A stretch of 64,000 bases of DNA, taken from Nocardioides sp. Soil805 (GTDB taxonomy: Bacteria; Actinomycetota; Actinomycetes; Propionibacteriales; Nocardioidaceae). The notes beneath the pieces are model-generated. The model saw only the letters and a program-made list of their open reading frames with translations, was not told the DNA's origin and made no database searches. Positions 1-7,985 of this stretch are shown one piece after another. A program made the translations under genes and the position numbers. Each line of letters starts with the position of its first letter. Position 1 is the first letter of the stretch. The DNA is taken from NCBI RefSeq assembly GCF_001429625.1, contig NZ_LMSU01000007.1, positions 16,020 through 80,019 of the forward strand, in the 5' to 3' direction.

Positions 1-2044
1 CGTCCGTGCCGGTGGTCGGGTCCTGGCTGGTCCACGGCTCGAAGGTCTTCTCCCACGCCTCCGGCGAGGTGATGTCACCGAGGGCGGCGCGGTACTCCGC
101 GGCCAGCCGCGGCCACTCGCGCTGGAAGCGGGCGTGGATCTCGGCGGTGCGCTTCATCAGGTCGCGGAACTTCTCGGGGTCGCGCTGGTAGAGCGCGGCC
201 GAGTTGCCGTCGGGCATGGAGACGACGGCCGAGTCGTAGCGCGCGATGCGGTACCACTTGGCGTCCATGGCCGGGATCTCCGCCTCGGGGTGCTGGCGCG
301 AGGTGGGCCGGATCGAGCGCAGCTGGCGCAGCGGCATGGTCGCGGCCCGCACCAGCAGGGAGGCCCGGCCGGGCACGCCGGAGTCGTCCTTGCCCTTGCG
401 CGGCGGCTTGTGGCGGCGTACGGGGGCGAACGCGTCCGGGTCGGCCTGCAGCTGGGCGTCGGAGAACTGCTTGCGGAACGCGTTGACCTCCGCGAGGCGG
501 GTGGCCAGCTTCTCGTGCAGCGCGTAGGGGCCCTCGAGGACGTCCTCCAGGGCCATCAGCCGCAGCTCGACCGTGGAGTACTGCATCGAGACGACGTGGG
601 CGACCTGGTGGTTGAGGCTCTCGCGCACCATCCGGCCGCCCCGCTCGTACGGCGAGTGGAGCAGCGCCGCGACGAAGCGGTTGCGCTGGTGGAAGTAGGC
701 CTGCCAGTCCAGGGCGTCGTTCTTGTCGGTCCACGGGATGTGCCACACGGCGGCCCCGGGCATGGTGACGGTCGGGTAGCCGGCCGCCTTGGCGCGCAGC
801 CCGAACTCCGAGTCGTCCCACTTGAGGAAGAGCGGCAGGCTCAGGCCGACCTCGTCGAGCACCCGGCGCGGGATGAGGCACATGAACCAGCCGTTGAAGT
901 CCACGTCGATGCGCTTGTGCAGCCAGCGCGAGGAGCGCAGGTTGCGGGCGCCGAAGTCCCAGTCGCTGAAGACGCCGGGGGCCGAGAGCCACCAGAAGCG
1001 CCACGGCGTGATGATCTCGCCGAAGCTGTGCAGCCGGGTGCGGGCGTAGATGCTGAACATGTGGCCGCCCACGATCGTGGGACGGCGGGCCAGGTCGCCG
1101 AAGGTGACGGCCCGGATGACGCCCTCGGGCTCGCAGATGACGTCGTCGTCCATCATCATCGCGTACGTCGCGGTGCCCTTGCGGACCGACTCGAGCTGGC
1201 CGCGGGCGTAGCCGCCCGACCCGCCGAGGTTGCCCTGCTCGATGACGCGCAGGGTGTCGCCCAGGGAGGCGGCGGCGTCGGGGAAGAACTCCGAGTCGAC
1301 CATCTTCTGGGTGCCCTGCTCCATGACGAGGACCTCGTCGAGGTAGGGCCGCAGCTCGGGGGTGGAGCCGAGCTGGCCGATGAGCTTGGCGACGAAGTCG
1401 GGGCGGTTCATCGTGGTGATGCAGATGTCGACCGTGCCGTGCTCGGCCCGGTCGGCGGGCACCTCGGCGGACCACTGCGCCGAGCGGACGACGACGTCCT
1501 CGTCGCCGGCCACGACGTCGTACCAGTACCAGCCGCCGTCCACGAACGGCTTGAGGGTGAGGGCGAACTCGAAGGTCGAGCTGGCCTCGTCCCCGGTGGT
1601 GACGGTCTCCACGCGCTGCGAGCGGCCGTTGGCCATCGAGCGGTAGACGGTGACCGTCGCGCCACGACCCTCGACCGTCAGGGTCAGGTCGACCTCGGCG
1701 ACGATCGTGTAGCGGCGCCAGTAGCTGGCCGGGAAGGCGTTGAAGTAGGAGCCGAAGGAGATGCGCTCCTCGGCAGGCAGCCGCAGTGCCTCGCGGTCGA
1801 GGATCTGGTCGGGGTGGATCGAGACGCCGGTCGAGGTCGACTGGCGCATCTGGGCGGCGTTGAGCTGCTGGGCCGCCCGGTTGGAGCCGACCTCGTACTT
1901 GTCGGCGTCGAGGACGGCGGCCTCGGGGTCGACGTACAGGCGGTAGACGTCGGTGTCGCCGTCGATGGGCAGGATCTGGCGCTGCAGGACGCGGCGCGCC
2001 GTGGCGGGGCCGGTCTCGGTGGCGGCTGTCGTCGAGCTGGTCAT
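1..2044 (-). CDS. glfT2: Galactofuranosyltransferase GlfT2-like, C-terminus beyond window
   Basis: This GT2-family enzyme would extend a cell-wall galactan by transferring galactofuranose from UDP-Galf at the cytoplasmic face of the membrane. About 681 codons are visible and the stop lies off the left edge. An N-terminal beta-rich region (roughly residues 1-205) precedes a GT-A fold with the metal-binding motif MMMDDDV (DDD at about 299-301), a GGSGGYARG nucleotide-site segment and WDDSEFGLRAKAAG, as in mycobacterial GlfT2. The ATG overlaps the glf stop (ATGA), so the two are translationally coupled, matching the glf-glfT2 pairing in mycobacteria. The visible part is already longer than the mycobacterial enzyme (637 residues). 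The family call is firm; the exact polymer made here is inferred. Confidence 0.88.
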   Translation of the reverse strand, partial: MTSSTTAATETGPATARRVLQRQILPIDGDTDVYRLYVDPEAAVLDADKYEVGSNRAAQQLNAAQMRQSTSTGVSIHPDQILDREALRLPAEERISFGSYFNAFPASYWRRYTIVAEVDLTLTVEGRGATVTVYRSMANGRSQRVETVTTGDEASSTFEFALTLKPFVDGGWYWYDVVAGDEDVVVRSAQWSAEVPADRAEHGTVDICITTMNRPDFVAKLIGQLGSTPELRPYLDEVLVMEQGTQKMVDSEFFPDAAASLGDTLRVIEQGNLGGSGGYARGQLESVRKGTATYAMMMDDDVICEPEGVIRAVTFGDLARRPTIVGGHMFSIYARTRLHSFGEIITPWRFWWLSAPGVFSDWDFGARNLRSSRWLHKRIDVDFNGWFMCLIPRRVLDEVGLSLPLFLKWDDSEFGLRAKAAGYPTVTMPGAAVWHIPWTDKNDALDWQAYFHQRNRFVAALLHSPYERGGRMVRESLNHQVAHVVSMQYSTVELRLMALEDVLEGPYALHEKLATRLAEVNAFRKQFSDAQLQADPDAFAPVRRHKPPRKGKDDSGVPGRASLLVRAATMPLRQLRSIRPTSRQHPEAEIPAMDAKWYRIARYDSAVVSMPDGNSAALYQRDPEKFRDLMKRTAEIHARFQREWPRLAAEYRAALGDITSPEAWEKTFEPWTSQDPTTGTD

Positions 2045-3231
2045 GCGTCCACTCCTCCGCTCGTGAGCGCCTCTCCGTCGACGAAGTGCGGCTTGAGCTT
2101 GTTGTCGAACATCGACAGCGCCGACCCGATGGCCATGTGCATGTCGAGGTACTTGTAGGTGCCGAGTCGTCCGCCGAAGAGGACCATCGGCTCCTTCTTG
2201 GCCAGGTCGCGGTACTTGAGCAGCTTGGCCCGGTCCTCGGCGGTGTTGACCGGGTAGTAGGGCTCGTCGTCGGGCTCGGCGAAGCGCGAGTACTCGTGCA
2301 CGACGATCGACTTGCCGGGCAGGTAGGTGCGCTCGGGGTGGAGGTGCTTGAACTCCAGCACCCGCGTCCACGGGACGTCCTGGTCGTTGGCGTTGACCAC
2401 GCCGGTGCCCTGGTAGTCGTCCACGTCGACCGTCTCCTGCTCGAGGTCGACGGTGCGCCACGACAGGCGGCCCTCGCAGTTGTCGAAGTACTCGTCGACC
2501 GGTCCGGTGTAGACGACCGGGACCGTGCCCTTGAACTCGTCCTGCACGTCGAACCAGTCGGTGTCGGTGCGCACCTCGATGTTCGGGTGGTCGGCCATCC
2601 GGGTCAGCCAGGCGGTGTAGCCGTCGACCGGGAGGCCCTCGTAGGTGTCGTTGAAGTAGCGGTTGTCGAAGGTGTAGCGGACCGGGAGGCGCGTGATGAT
2701 GTCCGCGCTCAGCTCCGTGGGGTCGGTCTGCCACTGCTTGGCGGTGTAGCCCTTGATGAACGCCTCGTAGAGCGGGCGACCGATCAGGCTGATCGCCTTC
2801 TCCTCGAGGTTGGTGGCGTCCTCGGTGGCGATCTCGCTGGACTGCTCGGCGATGAGCGCCCTGGCCTCGTCGGGCGTGTGGGCCTTGCCGAAGAACTGGT
2901 TGATCAGCCCGAGGTTCATCGGCAGGGAGTAGACCTGCCCCTCGTACTTGCCGAAGACCCGGTGCTGGTAGCTGGTGAAGTCGGTGAACCGGTTGACGTA
3001 CTCCCACACCCGGGTGTTGGAGGTGTGGAACAGGTGGGTGCCGTACTTGTGCACCTCGATCCCGGTCTCCTCGTCGATCTCGCTGTAGGCGTTGCCACCG
3101 AGGTGGTGACGGCGCTCGATGACGAGGACCTTCAGGCCGAGCTCGGAGGCACAGCGCTCCGCGACGGTGAGGCCGAAGAAGCCGGACCCGACGACGACGA
3201 GGTCGGGATGGTCGATGGATCCCTGGGACAA
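2041..3231 (-). CDS. glf: UDP-galactopyranose mutase
   Basis: This flavoenzyme interconverts UDP-galactopyranose and UDP-galactofuranose and so supplies the donor for the adjacent GlfT2. The 396-residue protein starts with the FAD-binding motif VVGSGFFGLTVAERCA, followed by ERRHHLGGNAYSE and the active-site segment GTHLFHTSN. KGYTAKQWQTDP and the C-terminal GRLGTYKYLDMHMAIGSA are also typical of the family. The start is TTG (LSQGSIDH), supported by AGGAG seven bases upstream. Its stop overlaps the glfT2 start. Length is normal for the family and no key motif is missing. Confidence 0.96.
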   Translation of the reverse strand: MSQGSIDHPDLVVVGSGFFGLTVAERCASELGLKVLVIERRHHLGGNAYSEIDEETGIEVHKYGTHLFHTSNTRVWEYVNRFTDFTSYQHRVFGKYEGQVYSLPMNLGLINQFFGKAHTPDEARALIAEQSSEIATEDATNLEEKAISLIGRPLYEAFIKGYTAKQWQTDPTELSADIITRLPVRYTFDNRYFNDTYEGLPVDGYTAWLTRMADHPNIEVRTDTDWFDVQDEFKGTVPVVYTGPVDEYFDNCEGRLSWRTVDLEQETVDVDDYQGTGVVNANDQDVPWTRVLEFKHLHPERTYLPGKSIVVHEYSRFAEPDDEPYYPVNTAEDRAKLLKYRDLAKKEPMVLFGGRLGTYKYLDMHMAIGSALSMFDNKLKPHFVDGEALTSGGVDA

Positions 3232-3279
3232 GGGAGAACTCCTGTGTGTGGACGCAGCGCCCGTGGGGGCTGCACGAGT

Positions 3280-4185
3280 CTAGCGAGGGGGTGCGGCCGA
3301 GCCGGGCAGGCGTCGCATACCCCGCGCCGACGCCATGGCACGGATCACGTTGCGCGCCTCGGCCCGGCCGCCGCGCAGCGGGCTGAGGAGCACCACCGCG
3401 GCCGTGATCAGCCACGGCTTGAGCCGCACGAGGGCGTTCTCCCCGTGGCGCAGGTGCACCACGAAGAGGTTGCGGTACATGTAGAAGCCCTTCCAGCCGG
3501 AGAGGTCGTGCTGCTGGTTGAAGTCGAGCTGGCGCACGAGGACCGCGTCGCGCACCGCCCAGATGCGCCGTCCGGCGAGTCGGGCCCGCACGGCGTACTC
3601 GGCGTCGTCGTAGAAGATGAAGAACTCCGGGTCGGGGAAGCCGATCTCAGCGGTCACGCTGCGCCGGACCATGAAGCCCTCGAAGGCGACGTTCTGCACC
3701 TCCACGAGCGGCGGCATCGACGCGCGATCGGCGTACGCCGTGTCCACGGCCGACCTCTTCGGGCGCACCGCCAGCGGGTTGCGCAGGTCGAAGTGGAGCG
3801 CCGCCTTCTCGACCAGCGCGCCGGAGAGGTCCTCGCGCACCGCGATCAGGCAGTCCTCGTCGACCGCCATGAGCGTGGCGAGGCAGTCGGGGGCCGGCAC
3901 CACGTCGTCGTCCATCAGCCACACGCGGTCGAAGCCGCCGTCGTACGCCTCCCGCACGCCGAGGTGGAAGCCCCCGGCGCCGCCGAGGTTGGCCTCGGTG
4001 GTCGTCACGTGCAGCGGCAGGTCGTCGCGCGCGTCGAGGACGGCGCGGGTGTGGTCGGTGCTGACGTTGTCGATGACGATGATCGCGTCCGGGCGGTGCG
4101 TCTGCGCCGCGAGCCCGTCCAGCATGCCCACCAGCAGGTCGGCGCGGTTGTGGGTCACCACGACGACGGCGACGGTCTCGGTCAT
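3280..4185 (-). CDS. GT2 family glycosyltransferase
   Basis: This 301-residue GT-A glycosyltransferase has the family start VAVVVVTHNRADLL, the donor-site segment NLGGAGGFHLGV and the metal-binding VWLMDDDVVPAPDCL at about residues 90-104. FFIFYDDAEYAVRARLAG corresponds to the acceptor or base region. A hydrophobic stretch near the C-terminus (LITAAVVLLSPL) suggests membrane association. The start is the ATG that overlaps the upstream gene's stop (ATGA). The motifs resemble rhamnosyl- and galactofuranosyltransferases, and neighbours glf and glfT2 suggest wall-polysaccharide assembly. The actual sugar and acceptor cannot be read from the sequence. Confidence 0.85.
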   Translation of the reverse strand: MTETVAVVVVTHNRADLLVGMLDGLAAQTHRPDAIIVIDNVSTDHTRAVLDARDDLPLHVTTTEANLGGAGGFHLGVREAYDGGFDRVWLMDDDVVPAPDCLATLMAVDEDCLIAVREDLSGALVEKAALHFDLRNPLAVRPKRSAVDTAYADRASMPPLVEVQNVAFEGFMVRRSVTAEIGFPDPEFFIFYDDAEYAVRARLAGRRIWAVRDAVLVRQLDFNQQHDLSGWKGFYMYRNLFVVHLRHGENALVRLKPWLITAAVVLLSPLRGGRAEARNVIRAMASARGMRRLPGSAAPPR

Positions 4186-5111
4186 CGCAGGAACCTCTCG
4201 TGCCCGTCGTACTCCCCCGCGAGCCCGGCGCGCATCGCCCCGGCGCTGAGCCGCAGCCGGGCCCAGCTGGGCCGGGTGAAGGTGTAGAACCACACGGTCT
4301 TCACCACGAAGGCCAGCGCGTGCAGCGGCCCGCGGTAGTCGCGCAGGTTGACCAGGTTGTTGCGGGCCATGCAGTAGTGCTTGAGGTCGCTCGGGCTGTG
4401 GTTGTACGTCGTGCGGCCCCACATCATCGGCGTCCCGAGCTCCCCCACGCTGGGGTGCAGGACCCGGGCGTCGACCACGGTGGCCACGCGCGCCCCGGCC
4501 TCCTTGGCGCGCCAGAGGAACTCGACGTCGTCGCCCCAGATGAAGAACTCCTCGCGGGGCAGGCCGATCCGGTCCACGAGCTCCTTGGTGACCAGCACGC
4601 CGTTGAAGGGGATGACGATGTCGGCCAGCACCCCCTCACGGGCGGCGGCACGCACCTGGGCCATGTCGCCCACGACGCGGGCACCGCCCGGCAGCCGGAT
4701 GGGGAAGACGAGGCGCTCGGGGTCGTCCTCGTCCACGACCAGCGGCCCCCAGAAGTCGTAGTAGTCGTCGTGGGCGAGCAGGGTCGTGAGGCAGTCGGCG
4801 TCGGGCAGGCCGTCGTCGTCCATGAGCCACACGAGGTCGGCGCCGCGGTCGATGGCCCACGCGAGCCCGTCGTGGAAGCCGCCGGCCCCGCCCCGGTTGT
4901 GCTCGAGGGTGCGGGCAAGCAGGGGCACCTCCCCCGTGGTCGGCTGCCCGGCGAGCCACTTGCCGGTGCCGTCGAGGGACGCGTTGTCGACCACCAGCAC
5001 CTCGCTCAGGCCGGCCACCTCGCCGAGGCGCGCCACCAGTCTCTGGAGCAGCGGCAGCCGGTTGAAGGTGACGACCACCGCGACGACACGGCCATCACGG
5101 GGAGGAGTCAC
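4182..5111 (-). CDS. GT2 glycosyltransferase, GlfT1-like candidate
   Basis: This 309-residue GT2 enzyme has VVAVVVTFNRLPLLQRL, HNRGGAGGFHDGLAWA and VWLMDDDGLPDADCLTTLL. Further on, IPFNGVLVTKELVDRIGLP and FFIWGDDVEFLWRAKEAG, followed by VLHPS, resemble the order of motifs in mycobacterial GlfT1, which adds the first Galf residues to the lipid-linked primer. That specific role is inference. The GTG at 5111 is chosen because the good homology begins right after it; the open frame continues upstream into poorly conserved sequence. It overlaps the next gene by ATGA. Confidence 0.75.
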   Translation of the reverse strand: MTPPRDGRVVAVVVTFNRLPLLQRLVARLGEVAGLSEVLVVDNASLDGTGKWLAGQPTTGEVPLLARTLEHNRGGAGGFHDGLAWAIDRGADLVWLMDDDGLPDADCLTTLLAHDDYYDFWGPLVVDEDDPERLVFPIRLPGGARVVGDMAQVRAAAREGVLADIVIPFNGVLVTKELVDRIGLPREEFFIWGDDVEFLWRAKEAGARVATVVDARVLHPSVGELGTPMMWGRTTYNHSPSDLKHYCMARNNLVNLRDYRGPLHALAFVVKTVWFYTFTRPSWARLRLSAGAMRAGLAGEYDGHERFLR

Positions 5112-5148
5112 GGCGTACACCCTAGGGGCCGTACGCCGTACGGCCTGA

Positions 5149-6720
5149 TCAGCAGGCCGCCCCGAGGTCCTCGGAGTCGTTCGCGGCGTACCCGTCCTTG
5201 AGCGTCCCGAACGACCCACCGGTCATCGAGGGCGGTGCCGCCGGCGTCGTCGCGGGCGCCTGCGCGCCGGTCCCGGCGTCGGTGCTCGCGTCGCTGCCCG
5301 CCTCGGCCGTGTCGGTCTCCGGCTCGACCGGGGCCGGCGCCGGGCTCTGCCCCTCCGCGCGGTCGATGGCCTCGGCCACCTTGGCGTGGATGAGCTCGAT
5401 GTCCGGGTCGGCGGTGGTGACGAGCGGCGGCACCAGCGACAGGGTGGCGATCTTCTGGCTCTTGGCCTTGAGGGCGAGGTCGACGAACGTGCCCACCTCG
5501 CCGCGCGGCACGCTGGTCGAGATCATCTCCGAGGAGGCCTTGGCGATCTTCTCGAAGTTGCGCAGCGCCGTCTCGGGGCTGACCTGCTGGAGCATCGCGT
5601 TCATGACGCACTTCTGGCGCGCCATCCGCGAGTAGTCGTCCGATCCCTCCCGGGCACGGGCGAACCACAGGGTGTCCATGCCGTCGAGGGTCCGGGTGCC
5701 GGGCTCGATGTAGCGGAAGAACGAGTCGCTGGGCAGGCCCACCGGGATGCGGTCGCGCACGGTCAGCTCCACGCCGCCGACGGCATCGACGAGGCTGCGG
5801 AAGCCGGCGAGGTTGACCATCGCGTAGTAGTTGATCTGCAGGTCGGTGATGCCCTCGACCGCGGAGATCGTCGCGTCGACCCCCGGGTTCTTCGAGCCCT
5901 TGAAGAGCTCGGTGTGGTCCCCGGCCCAGGTGCTGACACCGTTGAGGTAGCACCCGTCGCAGTCGAAGCCGTGCGGGAACTGCTCGGCCATCGGCGAGCC
6001 CTCGTCGAAGGGGAAGTTCGCCATGTTGCGGGGCAGCCCGACGAGCACCGTCTTGCCAGTGCGGGCGTCGATGCTGGCGACCGTCAGCGAGTCGGGGCGC
6101 AGGCCCCAGCGACCAGCGCCGGAGTCGCCGCCGAGCAGCAGCACGTTGAAGCGTCCGTCGTGGGCCCCGACGACCTCGCCGTCGCCGAACATCGTGAGCA
6201 TGAACGAGCGCTGCACGCCGACCATGTGCGCGCCGAAGAGCAGCGTGCCGGCGACGGTGAGCGAGAGCAGGCCGTTCATGCCGACCACGGCCAGGCGCTG
6301 CTGGCGCTGCAGCCCGAGGGGCTGGCCCAGGCGCCAGGAGTCCATGAAGAGCAGGGCCCACCCGACGGCCAGTGCCATCAGGCCCAGGCGCAGCACGCCC
6401 AGGAGCAGGGTGTTGGAGGCCGCCCAGAAGACGAAGGAGTGCGCGAACGCCGCGACGAGCACGCTCAGCAGGGTGACGACGATGACGCCCAGCCAGACGC
6501 GGATCGCGATCCTGCCCAGGCGCCGGTTGCCGGCGACGAGCTGGGCGGAGCCGGGGATGACGAGGGTCATCACCATCAGCGTGACCGCGCGTCGGAACCG
6601 CACGCGTTGCGCCCGGTCGGCGGTGCTGTAGCGCTGGCCGTCGGCGGAGGAGACCGTGGGAGCGGTCGTCGGGTGGGGCGGAGCGTCGGGGTGCGACCCG
6701 CCGGGGCTGTCGGGCGGCAT
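5149..6720 (-). CDS. LytR-CpsA-Psr family protein with N-terminal membrane domain
   Basis: LCP proteins attach polyprenyl-linked glycopolymers to peptidoglycan outside the membrane. This 523-residue protein has a polar N-terminus, several membrane segments between about residues 44 and 170, and an LCP domain from about 190 (FNVLLLGGDSGAGRWGLRPDS) with the phosphate-contacting VGLPRNMANFPF and the late FARAREGSDDYSRMARQK. A low-complexity Ala/Pro/Thr/Asp tail precedes the final Cys. ATG 6720 has GAGAGG six bases upstream. It lies upstream of the galactan glycosyltransferases on the same strand, so transfer of that polymer to the wall is the natural inference. Confidence 0.87.
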   Translation of the reverse strand: MPPDSPGGSHPDAPPHPTTAPTVSSADGQRYSTADRAQRVRFRRAVTLMVMTLVIPGSAQLVAGNRRLGRIAIRVWLGVIVVTLLSVLVAAFAHSFVFWAASNTLLLGVLRLGLMALAVGWALLFMDSWRLGQPLGLQRQQRLAVVGMNGLLSLTVAGTLLFGAHMVGVQRSFMLTMFGDGEVVGAHDGRFNVLLLGGDSGAGRWGLRPDSLTVASIDARTGKTVLVGLPRNMANFPFDEGSPMAEQFPHGFDCDGCYLNGVSTWAGDHTELFKGSKNPGVDATISAVEGITDLQINYYAMVNLAGFRSLVDAVGGVELTVRDRIPVGLPSDSFFRYIEPGTRTLDGMDTLWFARAREGSDDYSRMARQKCVMNAMLQQVSPETALRNFEKIAKASSEMISTSVPRGEVGTFVDLALKAKSQKIATLSLVPPLVTTADPDIELIHAKVAEAIDRAEGQSPAPAPVEPETDTAEAGSDASTDAGTGAQAPATTPAAPPSMTGGSFGTLKDGYAANDSEDLGAAC

Positions 6721-6842
6721 GGGGTGCCTCTCTTGCTGGGGGAAGTCAGCCCAGCCAGTATCACCAGTCCCACCCGTCACAACCCGGTACGACGCGCCGC
6801 CACGGCCCGATGGGTGGAGATGCTCCGGCGACGAAGGTCCGC

Positions 6843-6917
6843 CCACCTGCGTGGAAGTGCAGCCCCGGACGCCCTCCGGACCCCGTACCTCCGCTCACCT
6901 GCGTGGAAGTTCAGCGC
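6843..6917. repeat. Two-copy direct repeat CACCTGCGTGGAAGT-CAGC
   Basis: CACCTGCGTGGAAGTGCAGC and CACCTGCGTGGAAGTTCAGC begin 52 bases apart and differ at one position. They occupy the 190-base gap between the LCP gene start and the 3' end of the DUF402 gene. The first copy is too far from the LCP start to be a simple overlapping operator. No other function is visible in this gap. Confidence 0.6.
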
Positions 6918-7459
6918 GGCGCGGGCTCCGGCACCCAGTCGTCGTACTCCGCCCACCACCGGTCGTCGGCGTCGAGCAGGCGCACCACCTCGTCGGCCGC
7001 CTCGAGCACGGCGCCGACGGTGGCCAGGTCGATGCGACCCTGCGCGCGCTGCTCGTGGAGGTGCTCCACGTCCTTCCACTCCCGGCGCCCGTCGGGGTGC
7101 ACGAGGAGGTCCAGGCCGTGGTCGTCGGTGTCGAACCCGTCGTCGTCGCGCACCACGGGACTCTCGAAGTTGACGTACCAGTGCTGGAAGACGTCCCCGA
7201 CGAAGAACTTCCAGACGCTGTAGCGCTCGCCCGTGCGGTGGACCTGGAGCACCGTGGTGCCGCCCCACGCGAGGTGCGCGCCCCACGGGTGCGGGCCGAT
7301 GGGGTGCCCGTGGAAGGTGAACGGCGACCCCGGCTCCAGCAGGACCGCGAACGTGGTGCCGTCGTCCTCGACCACCGTCACCGGGTGCTCGAGCCAGAGC
7401 CGTCCGTGGAGGACCTCCCGGCGGGTGACGACCTCCCCGGGCACCCAGGGCGTCGTCAC
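6911..7459 (-). CDS. DUF402 family protein
   Basis: This 182-residue protein carries the DUF402 core: GERYSVWKFFVGDVFQHWYVNFESPVVR is split here by family-typical spacing, followed by DTDDHGLDLLVHPDGRREWKD. Related proteins include nucleoside-phosphate phosphatases and FomD-like proteins, whose metal-binding Asp/Glu residues resemble the DTDDHGLDL region. The exact substrate is unknown. The GTG start overlaps the stop of the thioesterase gene (GTGA), so the two are probably co-translated. One copy of the CACCTGCGTGGAAGT repeat overlaps its last codons. Confidence 0.75.
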   Translation of the reverse strand: MTTPWVPGEVVTRREVLHGRLWLEHPVTVVEDDGTTFAVLLEPGSPFTFHGHPIGPHPWGAHLAWGGTTVLQVHRTGERYSVWKFFVGDVFQHWYVNFESPVVRDDDGFDTDDHGLDLLVHPDGRREWKDVEHLHEQRAQGRIDLATVGAVLEAADEVVRLLDADDRWWAEYDDWVPEPAPR

Positions 7460-7962
7460 TCCTCGCGCCCCTGGTTGATCTCCTGCTTGCGGGCCAGCCG
7501 GTGGGCCCGGCGGATCTGGGCCTCGCGCTCGCGGCGTACCTCGCTCGGCGTCTCGGTGACCAGGCCGGGCACGGCGCGGGGGGCGCCGTCCTCGTCGATC
7601 GCGACGAAGACGAAGTAGGCGCTCGCGACGTGCACGGGCTCGTCCGCGGCGTTCCCCCACGGCTGCGTCTCGACCCGCACGCCGATCTCCATGGAGGACC
7701 GCCCCGCCCAGTTGACCTGGGAGTAGGTCTTGACGATGTCCCCCACGTGGACGGGTCGCAGGAAGGTCATCTCGTCCATCGCGGCCGTGACCGCCGGGCC
7801 GTCGCTGTGCCGGAAGGCCACCGCGCCCGCGGTCGAGTCGGCCAGCTTCATGATCTCCCCGCCGTGCACGTTGCCGAGGATGTTGGCGTGCACCGAGGTG
7901 GCGGCCATGGCGAGCGAGACCCGGGAGTAGGACACCGGTCGCGGGGTGGGCGCATCACTCAT
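7456..7962 (-). CDS. Acyl-CoA thioesterase, hotdog fold
   Basis: This 168-residue single-hotdog enzyme is predicted to hydrolyse acyl-CoA thioesters in the cytoplasm. The helix motif NVHGGEIMKLADSTAGAVAFRHS, shown here in part as HGGEIMKLADS, and the strand segment FLRPVHVGDIVKTYSQV are typical of the BACH/YciA cytosolic thioesterase group. VASAYFVFVAIDEDG closes the fold and a basic helical tail follows. ATG 7962 lies 23 bases from the divergent LCP gene. Substrate chain length cannot be judged. Confidence 0.88.
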   Translation of the reverse strand: MSDAPTPRPVSYSRVSLAMAATSVHANILGNVHGGEIMKLADSTAGAVAFRHSDGPAVTAAMDEMTFLRPVHVGDIVKTYSQVNWAGRSSMEIGVRVETQPWGNAADEPVHVASAYFVFVAIDEDGAPRAVPGLVTETPSEVRREREAQIRRAHRLARKQEINQGREE

Positions 7963-7985
7963 GGGCGCACGGTAGCGTCTCGGCC

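Noticed and set aside
134..2158. Long plus-strand open frame opposite glfT2
   Set aside because: Composition is Val/Leu/Gly/Arg-rich with no motifs; it is the shadow of a GC-rich gene.
2086..4287. 733-codon plus-strand open frame opposite glf and the GT2 gene
   Set aside because: It spans two real genes on the other strand and shows no domain motifs.
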